Positions 25,133 through 33,855 of a stretch of 64,000 nucleotides of DNA are shown one piece after another. This DNA comes from an uncultured Acidimicrobiales bacterium (GTDB lineage: Bacteria > Actinomycetota > Acidimicrobiia > Acidimicrobiales > Bin134). Both the position numbers and the translations under genes were made by a program. The notes beneath the pieces are model-generated. The model saw only the letters and a program-made list of their open reading frames with translations. It was not told the DNA's origin and did not search any database. The DNA lies in NCBI GenBank assembly GCA_951813325.1, contig OX638350.1, forward strand, positions 2,461,954 to 2,525,953, in the 5' to 3' direction. The stretch's first letter is position 1; each line of letters opens with the position of its first letter.

Positions 25133-25249
25133 TATGAAACTCCATTTGGTGAAAGTTGCGAATACTGCAAGAACTCTTGCCCGTCATGATCGTTCGGTCT
25201 ATTCCTTGACTCCTTTTTCACTTTGGGCTCGACGTTGCTCCCCCTGTAG

Positions 25250-26560
25250 TCAAGGCCCAAGTGCTGCGACCGGTACGAGAGCGACGCCGTCTTCCTCTCG
25301 GGCGATGCGCAGGCCGGTGTGCTCGCCGGGCGCGTTCACCCCGAATACCGCCACCAGCTTGGAGGGTGGTCGCTTGGCGGCTTCCTGCGTGCGCTGGGCG
25401 AGCAACTTCAAGGCCCGCTTCGACTTGTCGAGCGTGATTTCGCTGCGGGTCAGTTTTATCTCCACGGCTACCCACGCCCCGTCCCGATCCTCCACTACCG
25501 CGTCGACCTCGAATCCGCTCTCCGCGTAGTAGCGCACCTCGGCATCGTTGGCATCTGCATAGGCCCGTAGGTCGCGCATGACGAGCGCCTCAAATGCACC
25601 ACCCATGAAGTCGGGCTCCTCCACCAGTCGGCGGGGACCAACCCGTAGCACTGCAGTAGCGGCCGACGGGTCGGCCAGGAAGCGCTTGGGTGTAGCCCGC
25701 ATGGCCTGTTTGGAGGCGGGCTGGAATCCCCACGGCCAGCAGTCTTCGCGCAGGAAGACTCTCTCGAACGCGTCCAAGAATGCTGGGAGCGTCTTGCGGT
25801 CAAGCGGGGAAACCGGTTCGCCAGCGGCCGTGTCGCGGGCCAGCGCGCTCACCGAAGCGGTGGTGCCGATGTTGCGGGCGAGAGACCGCAGCACTCGCCG
25901 GGCGGTTTCGGTGCTGCGGTAAGGAGGCGTGTCGGCGCTGCGCCGAATATCTACGCCGCACATGGCGTCCACATAGGTTTCTACGTATTGCAGGGCCTGC
26001 TCCAACGGCATCTGCAGTGAAGCCGGCCAACCTCCTCGGCAGATCGCCTCGGCCAACTCCAGCCGCGACAGTGTCAACTCGGTTGCCGCGTCCACTGGCT
26101 CCCCGCGCAGCAATGCGCCCAACGACACCGCACCGTTGGACGTGCCACTCTCGAAGAAAGAGAACGTCCGCAGGCGCAGCGGTGCAAGCCTGCCTGCACC
26201 CGAATGGCGTATCGGATTGTCAGGCAGCGTCGATGATCCGGTCAGGATGAACTGGCCGGGTGCACCTCCGCGCCGATCGCACTCCCGCCGTACTGCGTTC
26301 CACAACGCCGGGGCCACCTGCCATTCGTCAACCAGCAGCGGTGGAGTCTGATCCAGCAAACCTCGCAGCGCCCCCGGCGACCCGTCGACAACCTCCACCT
26401 CGTCCATCGCCAACAGCGACGATGCCGCCTGACTACCCGTTGTGGTCTTGCCGCACCCCCGCAGACCTTCGATAACGATCGCAGGCGAGTACCGCAAGGT
26501 GTCGCGCAGCTTGTCGTCGAGCAGTCGCGGTAAGTATGACTCTGCATTCTCCAGACTCAC
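25250..26560 (-). CDS. AAA-type ATPase with DUF4143 C-terminal domain, second copy
   Basis: A 436-residue paralogue-like relative of the ATPase at 7523-8800, with Walker A GLRGCGKTTTG, Walker B PPLLVDEWQ, FILTGSSTLPDNPIRHSGAG and a C-terminal VAVEIKLTRSE (E-x-K) in the DUF4143 region. The GTG at 26560 (MSLENAESYLPRLL) is preferred; an in-frame TTG at 26578 would lie inside the palindrome upstream. It lies between the DUF262 remnant and a lipoprotein gene in the accessory island. Function of the family is not established; the repeats upstream suggest it controls its own expression or binds that DNA. Confidence 0.83.
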   Translation of the reverse strand: MSLENAESYLPRLLDDKLRDTLRYSPAIVIEGLRGCGKTTTGSQAASSLLAMDEVEVVDGSPGALRGLLDQTPPLLVDEWQVAPALWNAVRRECDRRGGAPGQFILTGSSTLPDNPIRHSGAGRLAPLRLRTFSFFESGTSNGAVSLGALLRGEPVDAATELTLSRLELAEAICRGGWPASLQMPLEQALQYVETYVDAMCGVDIRRSADTPPYRSTETARRVLRSLARNIGTTASVSALARDTAAGEPVSPLDRKTLPAFLDAFERVFLREDCWPWGFQPASKQAMRATPKRFLADPSAATAVLRVGPRRLVEEPDFMGGAFEALVMRDLRAYADANDAEVRYYAESGFEVDAVVEDRDGAWVAVEIKLTRSEITLDKSKRALKLLAQRTQEAAKRPPSKLVAVFGVNAPGEHTGLRIAREEDGVALVPVAALGP

Positions 26561-26573
26561 AACAATAGCATAG

Positions 26574-26609
26574 CCCAATATATTGGGTAGTCATCACCCA
26601 AAATACTGG
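26574..26609 (-). repeat. Two 23-bp-spaced operator-like repeats, one a perfect palindrome
   Basis: CCCAATATATTGGG (26574-26587) is a perfect 14-base palindrome. CCCAAAATACTGG (26597-26609) is a degenerate copy starting exactly 23 bases away. On the minus strand the two units share CCA-TAT-TTGGG followed by ATG at the same spacing. They lie 14-50 bases upstream of the preferred GTG start of the DUF4143 ATPase, the same position and the same period as the repeats before the other DUF4143 gene, though the sequences themselves differ. Confidence 0.65.
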
Positions 26610-26632
26610 CTTGCTTGCCCACCCCAAGCGCC

Positions 26633-27298
26633 TCAGGACGTGGTGATCTCTACGATTTTGCCAGGCCAGGCGGGGTGGGGTGATACGACTCGGTCGCTGG
26701 GAACAACTTCGACAGAATCGTCAGGGCTACAAGCGACGGCGAGGTCGCTACATCCCCTGCGCACTACGAAATCGCGGTATGACACCATCATCTGCAATGG
26801 GATCTCGTAATCGTCGGCCCACCGCAACGGTGGCAGGAGTTCAAACGCCGGCAATCCAGAATCGTGGGGCGGGTCACGAGCGATGATCGAGTCCAAGAAG
26901 ATTGACTCCGTTGATGCTCCCAGCTCGGCGACGACGTGATCGTAAACGGCGAGATGCATGTACCAATCCCCGGAAATGACGCCGACATAAACACCTTCGG
27001 CGAAGGAGAGGCCCTGCACAACCTCGACATCGGAGTAGAAACCCGCGATGCCCACGACCGGTCCCTCTATCGGAACCTCTCCATCGTCCAAGTCGATGAT
27101 GATCGCCCCGTGGACTCCCTCGACGGTGTCATCGAGCGCTGGCTGGGACCGCACAAGATATTGGAGTCCATTGGGCAGCACCCCCGAGATTGCTGCATCC
27201 CGTGACGCGGGGCTGGGATCTCCGCCTGTGCATCCGAAAACGAGAAGGCAAAAGCTGATGATGAGGGATGAAGTAGTTCTCTTATCCCTCGTCCCCAC
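26633..27298 (-). CDS. Predicted lipoprotein of unknown function
   Basis: Family not recognised. The 221-residue protein has a lipoprotein signal: basic N-terminus (GTRDKR), hydrophobic stretch SSLIISFCLLVFG and a lipobox Cys followed by TGGDPSP, a typical linker. The mature part has a strand-rich pattern including GVHGAIIIDLDDG and VYVGVISGDWYMHLAVY. The start is a GTG without a clear ribosome-binding site. Composition is below the window average in GC, in keeping with the rest of the island. No neighbour hints at a function. Confidence 0.65.
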   Translation of the reverse strand: MGTRDKRTTSSLIISFCLLVFGCTGGDPSPASRDAAISGVLPNGLQYLVRSQPALDDTVEGVHGAIIIDLDDGEVPIEGPVVGIAGFYSDVEVVQGLSFAEGVYVGVISGDWYMHLAVYDHVVAELGASTESIFLDSIIARDPPHDSGLPAFELLPPLRWADDYEIPLQMMVSYRDFVVRRGCSDLAVACSPDDSVEVVPSDRVVSPHPAWPGKIVEITTS

Positions 27299-27339
27299 TA
27301 TTCAAGAGGCTACCGGCATGCATCCTCGGCCGGCTTTCG

Positions 27340-28869
27340 TCAGCGGATGGGGGCGAGGTGGATGGGGAAGGCTTCGCGGATGCGGGCGTCGGCTTCGGGG
27401 GTGATGTGGTCGGGTTTGGGGCGGTTGAGCACTTCGGTCACGTAGTCGTGGGCGACGTCGTCCATCAGCCGGGCACCGGCGTCCACCCAGTCGTCGGGGC
27501 TGAGGCGGTCGCCGATCAGGGGGTAGACGTACTCGGTTTGCATCAGTGACAGCGTCTGGGGTTGGCCCAGGAAGTGGCCTTCGCCGTGCACCACGTCGGC
27601 GATCACCTGGGCCGACAGGGTGTCGGGGGTGATCTCGATGCCCCGCACGGTGCGGTTGATGGATCCCAGCATGTCGTTGTCTATCACCAGGGTCTCCAGC
27701 GAGCAGGCCATGATGCTGGCCAGCATCCCGGCCGTCTCATTGATCATGTTGGCCCCGGCGTTGGCGGCCAGGGTGATGGCGTTGGCCTTCTCGGCACCGG
27801 CCTGGTTGTCGGGCAGCTTGGAATCGGCCATGCCTGCGGCCACCCCCGACGGCAGGCCCAGATAGTTGACCACTTGGGCGGCCGCCGCGTTGATGATTGC
27901 TTCCTCGCCGCTTCCCCCGCTCATGGCCCCGGTGCGCAGGTCGGACACGAACGGCCACATGCCCATCACACAGGGATGGCCAGGCACGATCAGGTTCACC
28001 GCAGTGAGGCCGGCCAGGCATTCGGCCAGGGCCTGCACCAGCGAGCCGGCCAGTGCAGCCGGCGAGGTGGCCCCGGCCTGCCCGGCCGATAGCAGGTTGA
28101 TCGGCATGCCCCGTCGGGCCTGTTCGATCAGGCACAGGGCCGAGTCTTCGGCGAAGCGCAGGGGCGGCACCACAAAGGTGTTGTTGGCGATGCAGAAGGG
28201 GCGGCGGGCGAACTCCCCCTCGCTGCCCAGCGCCATGTCGAACAGGTCCACGCATTCGTGAACGTGTTCGGGTTGGAACATAGCCGTGCCCAGAGGCTTG
28301 GTGGTGCCGGCCAGGATGGCGTAGGCGGTGTTGATGTCCAACTCCCGGGCGGTCTCCATGTCGCGGGCCACCAGGGTCCGCACGAATACGTGGATGTTGT
28401 CGAGAGTGTCGACGATGCGGGCCACGTCGTAGAGGTCGGCCAGGGCGCTCGGCCGGAAGCGCTTCGTGCCATGGTCGAGCATCATCACCGCGGCCCCGCT
28501 AGTGCAGAAGTGCACCCGGTTGCCGCCGATCTCCACCCCCCGGTCGGGGTCGAATCCGTACAGGGTGAACTCCTTGCGCGCCTGGTCCACTATCCGCTTG
28601 ACGAGATCAGGCGGGAACCGCAGGCGATCATCGTCGCCCATCCGGCCCCCGTTGGCGGTGACCGCCTCGATGATCTCCGGGGTGGCCTGCCCCATGCCCA
28701 AATCGGCCAAAAGCCCGAGGGCGGCCCCGAAGACGTCATCGCACTGCCCTTCGGACAGCGGCTTGTAGGCCCCGCCGAGCATGCCCGGCCACACGGCCCG
28801 GGCATCTTCGGCGGGCGGAGCCTCCCGCATGGCCACCCGAGCAGCCCTGCCTCCTGCACGTCGCGCCAT
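27340..28869 (-). CDS. MttB-family (trimethylamine/glycine betaine) methyltransferase, non-pyrrolysine
   Basis: A 509-residue member of the trimethylamine methyltransferase family. Recognisable segments are KPLSEGQCDDVFGAALGLL, the conserved barrel region LLSAGQAGATSPAALAGSLV, then SDSKLPDNQAGAEK-like ADSKLPDNQAGAEKA and the C-terminal VVHGEGHFLGQPQTL. There is no in-frame TAG, so it belongs to the non-pyrrolysine group that includes the glycine betaine methyltransferase MtgB. It is the last gene of an operon, starting 1 base after the stop of a FAD/GcvT demethylase. The usual corrinoid protein, corrinoid:THF methyltransferase and activator are not in the window, so the methyl acceptor is unresolved. 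The substrate is probably a quaternary or tertiary methylamine. Confidence 0.88.
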   Translation of the reverse strand: MARRAGGRAARVAMREAPPAEDARAVWPGMLGGAYKPLSEGQCDDVFGAALGLLADLGMGQATPEIIEAVTANGGRMGDDDRLRFPPDLVKRIVDQARKEFTLYGFDPDRGVEIGGNRVHFCTSGAAVMMLDHGTKRFRPSALADLYDVARIVDTLDNIHVFVRTLVARDMETARELDINTAYAILAGTTKPLGTAMFQPEHVHECVDLFDMALGSEGEFARRPFCIANNTFVVPPLRFAEDSALCLIEQARRGMPINLLSAGQAGATSPAALAGSLVQALAECLAGLTAVNLIVPGHPCVMGMWPFVSDLRTGAMSGGSGEEAIINAAAAQVVNYLGLPSGVAAGMADSKLPDNQAGAEKANAITLAANAGANMINETAGMLASIMACSLETLVIDNDMLGSINRTVRGIEITPDTLSAQVIADVVHGEGHFLGQPQTLSLMQTEYVYPLIGDRLSPDDWVDAGARLMDDVAHDYVTEVLNRPKPDHITPEADARIREAFPIHLAPIR

Positions 28870-28870
28870 A

Positions 28871-31303
28871 TCAAGCCCTCGGTTTCTCGTTGGCGGGGTC
28901 ATAAGCAGGGCCGTCGAGCACCATCGCCGGTCGTCGGTCGCTCATCAACTGCACCTCGAATCGGGTGCCCGGCGCTTTGTACTGGGGTTTCACGTAGGCG
29001 AAGGCCAAGCCGCGCCCCACGGTGTGGCCCCATGTGCCCGAGGTGGTCAGCCCGATGAGCTCTTCGCCGTCGTACACCGGCTCGTTGCCCCGGCAGTCGT
29101 TGTCGGTGGTGTCCACCTCGCAGTACACGAGGATCATCTCGATGTCGTCGCCCATGGCCAGCCGCTCTTCAGAGGCCTCCTTGCCCTGGAACTCGCCCGA
29201 CCAGTCCACGAACCGGCCCAGGTCGGCCTCCACCGGGGTGATCTCGGTGGTGAGCTCGAAGCCCATCGCCTTGTAGGCCTTCTCGATGCGCATGGTGTTC
29301 ATGGCGTAGGCGCCGTAGTGGACCATGCCCAACGGCTCACCCGCCTCCACCAGGGCGTCGTAGAGGTCGGCGGTGTGCCCCTGGGAGTGGTGCAGCTCCC
29401 AGCCCAGCTCGCCCACATACGACACCCGCAGAGCAAGACACGGCACTCCGGCCACCTTGATCTCCTGACCGGTGAGCCAGCGAAACCCGGGGGCCTCCAA
29501 CTCGGCGTCGGTGAGCGGGGCCAGGATCTGGCGGGACAGAGGACCCGACACCGCCAGGATGCCCATGTCATCGGTGCGGTCGACCACGGTGACGTCCTCG
29601 CCGGGTTGCACGTGGTGAGTCAGCCAGTCGCGGTCGTGGAACTGACCGACCACGGCGGAGTTGAGGTAGAACCGGTCGGGGGCCAGCCGGGTGATGGTCA
29701 TCTCGGTTTCGATGCCCCCGAGGGTGGTCAAGAAGTGGGTGAGGCGCATTCCGCCGTCTTTGGCCGGCATCCGGTTGGCGGTCAGCCGGTCGAGCAGCGC
29801 TTCCGCATCGGCCCCGGTCACCTCGAACTTGGAGAAGGCGGTGAGGTCGGCGATGCCGGCCCGCTCCCGGGTGGCCCGGCACTCAGCGCCCACGATGTCG
29901 AAGGCGTTGGAGTGCCGGAAGGTGTGGGCTTCGGGCTCGCCGAAGTACTGGGGGCGCTCCCAGCCGAAGATCTCCATCCACTGGGCTTGCCGGGCGTCGA
30001 GGCGGCCGTAGATGGGGTCGGCCTTCTGGGGGCGGCCGGCGAACCGCTGCTCGCCGGGGAGGCGGGTGGCGTACATCTCGTGGAACTCGTCGATGGCCTT
30101 CTCAATGGCGTACCGCCCGGTGGGGCCGCAGTGGTCGCCGAAGCGGCGGGGGTCCATCTCGGCCACATTGATCTCGGTCTGGCCGTGCACCATCCACTGG
30201 GCCAGGTACTTGCCTGCGCCCGGACCCTGGGTGATCCCGATGGACGCCCCGGCGCACATCCAGTAATTCCGCAGGCCGGGCGCCGGTCCCATGATGTAGC
30301 CCGAGTCGGGGGTGTGGGTGATCGGCCCGCTGACCACGGTCTTGATCCCGGTGTCGGCGAAGGCAGGGATCCGCTTGCCGGCTTCGATCAGCCAGGGCAT
30401 GAGCCGGTCGAGGTCGGGCGGGGTCAGGTAGAAGTGCTTGTCCCAATCGATGCCCTCCAACCCGTAGGCCTGGGCGTTGGCCCGCTCGTAGGGTCCGACC
30501 AACAGCGAGTCGATCTCCCGGCGGTAGTAGGCCGACGCCCGGGGGTCGCGGATCACCGGCGGGTCGAAGTCGCCCAGCTCCTTCATCTCGGCCATGGCCT
30601 CGGTGATGAGGTACTGGTGGATCACCGACACGATGGGCACGTCGAGGCCCACCATGGCGCCGAGCTGGGGGGCGTAGCACCCGGCCGCGTTCACCACGTG
30701 CTCGGCAATGATGCGATGGGTCTCGCCCTTGACCTCGCAGACCACCTCCCAGCGGTGGTCGGGAAGCTGGTTCATGGCGGTGACCAGCGTGTGCCGGTAG
30801 ACCTCGCCGCCCAACTGGCGGGCGCCCTTGACCATGGCGGCGGTGACGCTGGAGGGGTCGGTCCAGCCGTCGTGGGGGGTCCAGCAGCCCAGCAGCACGT
30901 CGGACACGTCCATGAACGGCCAGTGGTCGAGGATCTCCTCCGGGGCGATCAGATGGTTCTCGATCCCGACCAGGTCGAGCATCCCGCTGACGTAGCGGAA
31001 CCAGTCCACCTGGTGGCGATCGAGCGCCAAGCGGATGGCGCCGGTGCCGTGCCAGCCGCTGGCCAGTCCCGTCTCTTCCTCGATGCGGGCGTAGAGGTCG
31101 GGGGCCACTGCATGGCACTTGGCCATGTTCAGGCTGCCGATGAAGTGGGGAATGAGTCCGGCGGCGTGCCAGGTGGATCCCGACGACAGCTCGCCCTTCT
31201 CCACCAACACCGTATCGGTCCAGCCCTCATGGGCCAGGTGGTAGAACAGGCCCGCGCCCATAGCCCCTCCGCCGATGACCACAACCTGGGCTTCATCGCG
31301 CAT
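28871..31303 (-). CDS. FAD-dependent demethylase with GcvT domain, dimethylglycine/sarcosine dehydrogenase-like
   Basis: An 810-residue fusion of the same design as the gene at 3887: DAO-type FAD domain (VVVIGGGAMGAGLFYHLA near the start), FAO_M linker, GcvT and GcvT C-terminal domains. His46 in SSGSTWHAAGL is in the position of the covalent FAD-binding His of dimethylglycine and sarcosine dehydrogenases. The ATG at 31303 is chosen because GGGGAG lies 9-14 bases before it and an ATG six codons earlier has nothing. It is the middle gene of a three-gene operon, 21 bases after the upstream fusion and 1 base before the mttB-like gene. Likely a methylene-THF-producing N-demethylase; substrate not resolved. 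Confidence 0.9.
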   Translation of the reverse strand: MRDEAQVVVIGGGAMGAGLFYHLAHEGWTDTVLVEKGELSSGSTWHAAGLIPHFIGSLNMAKCHAVAPDLYARIEEETGLASGWHGTGAIRLALDRHQVDWFRYVSGMLDLVGIENHLIAPEEILDHWPFMDVSDVLLGCWTPHDGWTDPSSVTAAMVKGARQLGGEVYRHTLVTAMNQLPDHRWEVVCEVKGETHRIIAEHVVNAAGCYAPQLGAMVGLDVPIVSVIHQYLITEAMAEMKELGDFDPPVIRDPRASAYYRREIDSLLVGPYERANAQAYGLEGIDWDKHFYLTPPDLDRLMPWLIEAGKRIPAFADTGIKTVVSGPITHTPDSGYIMGPAPGLRNYWMCAGASIGITQGPGAGKYLAQWMVHGQTEINVAEMDPRRFGDHCGPTGRYAIEKAIDEFHEMYATRLPGEQRFAGRPQKADPIYGRLDARQAQWMEIFGWERPQYFGEPEAHTFRHSNAFDIVGAECRATRERAGIADLTAFSKFEVTGADAEALLDRLTANRMPAKDGGMRLTHFLTTLGGIETEMTITRLAPDRFYLNSAVVGQFHDRDWLTHHVQPGEDVTVVDRTDDMGILAVSGPLSRQILAPLTDAELEAPGFRWLTGQEIKVAGVPCLALRVSYVGELGWELHHSQGHTADLYDALVEAGEPLGMVHYGAYAMNTMRIEKAYKAMGFELTTEITPVEADLGRFVDWSGEFQGKEASEERLAMGDDIEMILVYCEVDTTDNDCRGNEPVYDGEELIGLTTSGTWGHTVGRGLAFAYVKPQYKAPGTRFEVQLMSDRRPAMVLDGPAYDPANEKPRA

Positions 31304-31324
31304 TGGCCGGCCGCTCCCCATGTG

Positions 31325-33766
31325 TCAGAGCCGAACCCGCTCTTTGCGGGGATCGTAGAACGAACGAATAGACGGCGTGGCGGCGATCCGACGACCGGCC
31401 ACCTCTATCTCGAAGCGACCGGCCTCCAGCCAGTCTTTGGTCACGCCGTCGGGGCACTCCACGTAGCCCATGGCCAGGGCTCGGCCCTCGGTGTAGCTCC
31501 ACATGCCGCTGCTGGTGCGGCCCACCATCTGGCCGTCCCGGTAGATGGGCTCGTCGTGGTACAGCAGCCACTCGGGGTCTTCCAGCCGGAACTTGATGAG
31601 ACGCTTGGTGCGGGGCGGCTCCCGCTGGGCGGCCAGCGCATCTCGGCCCCGGAAGCCGCCGACCTTGTCCCACGCCACCGCGAACCCCAGACCGGCCTCC
31701 AGGGGCGTGTCCTCATCGGTGATGTCGTGGCCCCAGTGGCAGTAGCCCGCCTCCATACGGAGTGAGTTCATGGCGTGATAGCCGGTCGGGCGCAGCCCCA
31801 GGGGAGTTCCCGCGTCGACCAGGGCATCGTACAGGGCGACCGCCTGATCGGCGGGCACGTAGAGCTCCCAGCCCAGTTCGCCCACATAGGTCATGCGGAG
31901 CGCCAGCACGTCGGCGCCGGCCACGCTCAGGTCTTGGGCGGTGCCGAACGGGAAGCCGTCGTTGCCGAGGTCGGTGTCGCAGATCTGGCTGAGCACCGCC
32001 CGCGAGTTCGGCCCCATGAGCCCGAGCACCGCGTAATGGTCAGTGACGTCTCTGATGGCCACGTTGCGGCCCCGGGCGGCTCGCCTGAGCCAGGCCCAGT
32101 CGCGGGTTGCCGAACCCGCCGAGGTGACCACCCAATAGGAGTTCTCGCCCCGGCGGGTCATGGTGAGGTCGGCCTCGATGCCTCCGTGGTCGTTGAGCCA
32201 CTGGGAATACACCGACCGGCCTGCGGTTACGTCCACTTCGTTGCCGCTGATCCAGTTGAGCAGGGCCATGGCGTCGGGGCCCTCCACGGTGAACTTGGCG
32301 AACGAGGTCTGGTCGAACAGGCCCACCGCGTTGCGCACCGCCTCGCACTCGACCCCGCTGGCCTTGAACCAGTTCTGCGGCCCCCAGCTGTATTGGTATT
32401 CCCGTTCCTGGCCGGAGTCGGCAAACCAGTTGGGCCGCTCCCAGCCCCCAACCTCGCCAAACACCGCACCGGCGGCGTCGATGCGGTCGTGCAGCGGGGA
32501 TATCCGGATGCCCCGAGCGGTCTCATACTGCCGAAACGGCCAGTGCATGGCATACAGCAGACCCAGGCTCTCGGGAATGCGGGCATCCAGGTAGGCAGGC
32601 TCGCACTGGAAACCGAACGAGCGGCGGATGTCCACCGCCGAGAGATCCATGGGCGGGTGGTCGTCGACGATCCAGTCGGCCAACGCCCAGCCCACCCCAC
32701 CCGCCGACTGGATGCCCACCGAGTTGAACCCGGCGGCCACGAAGCAGCCGTCTACCTCCGGTGATTCGCCCAGGTAGTACACCCCGTCGGGGGTGAAGGC
32801 CTCGGGGCCGTTGAAGAAAAGCTGCAAGCCCGCCTCCCCCAGCACCGGCATGCGGTGGATGGCCCGCTCGAAGATCGGCCCTACGTGGTCCCAATCTTCG
32901 GGCAGGGTCTTGAACTGGAGGTCTCGGGGGATGCCGTCGAGGTTCCAAACCTTGCCCCGGGGCTCGAAGAAGCCGGCCATGACCTTGCCGGTTTCCTCTT
33001 TGAAATAGGTGTAGTTGGACGGGTCGCGCACCGTGGGCATATTGGGCTGCACGCCCTCGATGGGTTCGGTGACGATATAGAAGTGCTCGCAGGCCTGCAC
33101 CGGCACGCTCACCCCCGCGGTGGCGGCTAGTTGGCGGGTCCAGATGCCGGCGGCCAGCACCACGGTCTCGGCCTCAATCCGGCCGGCCTCGGTGTCCACC
33201 CCCACCGCCCTGCCATCCTCCACGACCAGTCCGGTGACCGCGGTGCCCTGCACGATCCGGGCACCCCGGGCCCGCGCCCCCTTGGCCAAAGCCATGGTGG
33301 TGTCCACCGGCGAGGTGATCCCGTCTCGGGGAATGAACAGCGCGCCCACCAGGTCGTCGATGTTGAGCAGCGGGCACAGCTCGAGCGCCTCGTCGAGCTC
33401 GATCTCGCGTATGTCCACCCCCACGGTGCGGGCCATGGACATGCCTCGCAGCAGCTCCTCCCAGCGCTCATGGTCGGCGGCCACCGAGATGGATCCCGGC
33501 GCTCGGTAGCCGGTGGCCTGGCCGGTCTCGGCTTCGAGGTCTTCGAAAAGCTGGGCCGAGTAGGTGGCCAGCCGGGTGAGGCTGTGACTGGATTTGAGCT
33601 GGCTGACCAGCCCGGCGGCGTGCCAGGTTGTGCCGCTGGTGAGCTGCCCCTGCTCGATGAGCAGAACATCGGTCACCCCGCGGCGGGTGAGGTGGTACGC
33701 GATAGAACAGCCGACGATCCCACCACCGACGATCACCACCTGGGCCCGATCGCCGAGATCAGCCAT
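31325..33766 (-). CDS. FAD-dependent demethylase with GcvT domain, dimethylglycine/sarcosine dehydrogenase-like
   Basis: An 813-residue third member of this fusion family in the window, first gene of the operon that ends with the MttB homologue. FAD motif VVIVGGGIVGCSIAYHL-like at residues 10-26, His49 in SGTTWHAAGL as the likely covalent FAD ligand, later the FAO_M and GcvT domains with GLRPTGYHAMNSLRMEAGY, the characteristic substrate/folate end. ATG 33766 has GAGG nine bases upstream; an in-frame GTG one codon earlier also exists. Two adjacent but clearly different fusions probably take successive demethylation steps (for example dimethylglycine then sarcosine), which is inference from gene order. 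Confidence 0.9.
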   Translation of the reverse strand: MADLGDRAQVVIVGGGIVGCSIAYHLTRRGVTDVLLIEQGQLTSGTTWHAAGLVSQLKSSHSLTRLATYSAQLFEDLEAETGQATGYRAPGSISVAADHERWEELLRGMSMARTVGVDIREIELDEALELCPLLNIDDLVGALFIPRDGITSPVDTTMALAKGARARGARIVQGTAVTGLVVEDGRAVGVDTEAGRIEAETVVLAAGIWTRQLAATAGVSVPVQACEHFYIVTEPIEGVQPNMPTVRDPSNYTYFKEETGKVMAGFFEPRGKVWNLDGIPRDLQFKTLPEDWDHVGPIFERAIHRMPVLGEAGLQLFFNGPEAFTPDGVYYLGESPEVDGCFVAAGFNSVGIQSAGGVGWALADWIVDDHPPMDLSAVDIRRSFGFQCEPAYLDARIPESLGLLYAMHWPFRQYETARGIRISPLHDRIDAAGAVFGEVGGWERPNWFADSGQEREYQYSWGPQNWFKASGVECEAVRNAVGLFDQTSFAKFTVEGPDAMALLNWISGNEVDVTAGRSVYSQWLNDHGGIEADLTMTRRGENSYWVVTSAGSATRDWAWLRRAARGRNVAIRDVTDHYAVLGLMGPNSRAVLSQICDTDLGNDGFPFGTAQDLSVAGADVLALRMTYVGELGWELYVPADQAVALYDALVDAGTPLGLRPTGYHAMNSLRMEAGYCHWGHDITDEDTPLEAGLGFAVAWDKVGGFRGRDALAAQREPPRTKRLIKFRLEDPEWLLYHDEPIYRDGQMVGRTSSGMWSYTEGRALAMGYVECPDGVTKDWLEAGRFEIEVAGRRIAATPSIRSFYDPRKERVRL

Positions 33767-33855
33767 CACACCTCATAAGCGCTCCAGTGCTACAAGGTTG
33801 TCTGCGGATGTTCCGAAGCCCTGGCCTCGCAGTGGGTGGTGAATATGGTCTTGCG

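Noticed and set aside
28781-31765. Very long open frame on the plus strand (about 990 codons) opposite two demethylase genes
   Set aside because: It is the mirror of GC-rich codons in well-identified minus-strand genes; its translation is low in complexity (rich in G, H, V, L and Q) and matches no family.
33804-33815. A third copy of the one-carbon operator upstream of the second demethylase operon
   Set aside because: GCGGATGTTCCG has the right half-sites but the wrong spacing; it is only mentioned as a weak candidate.
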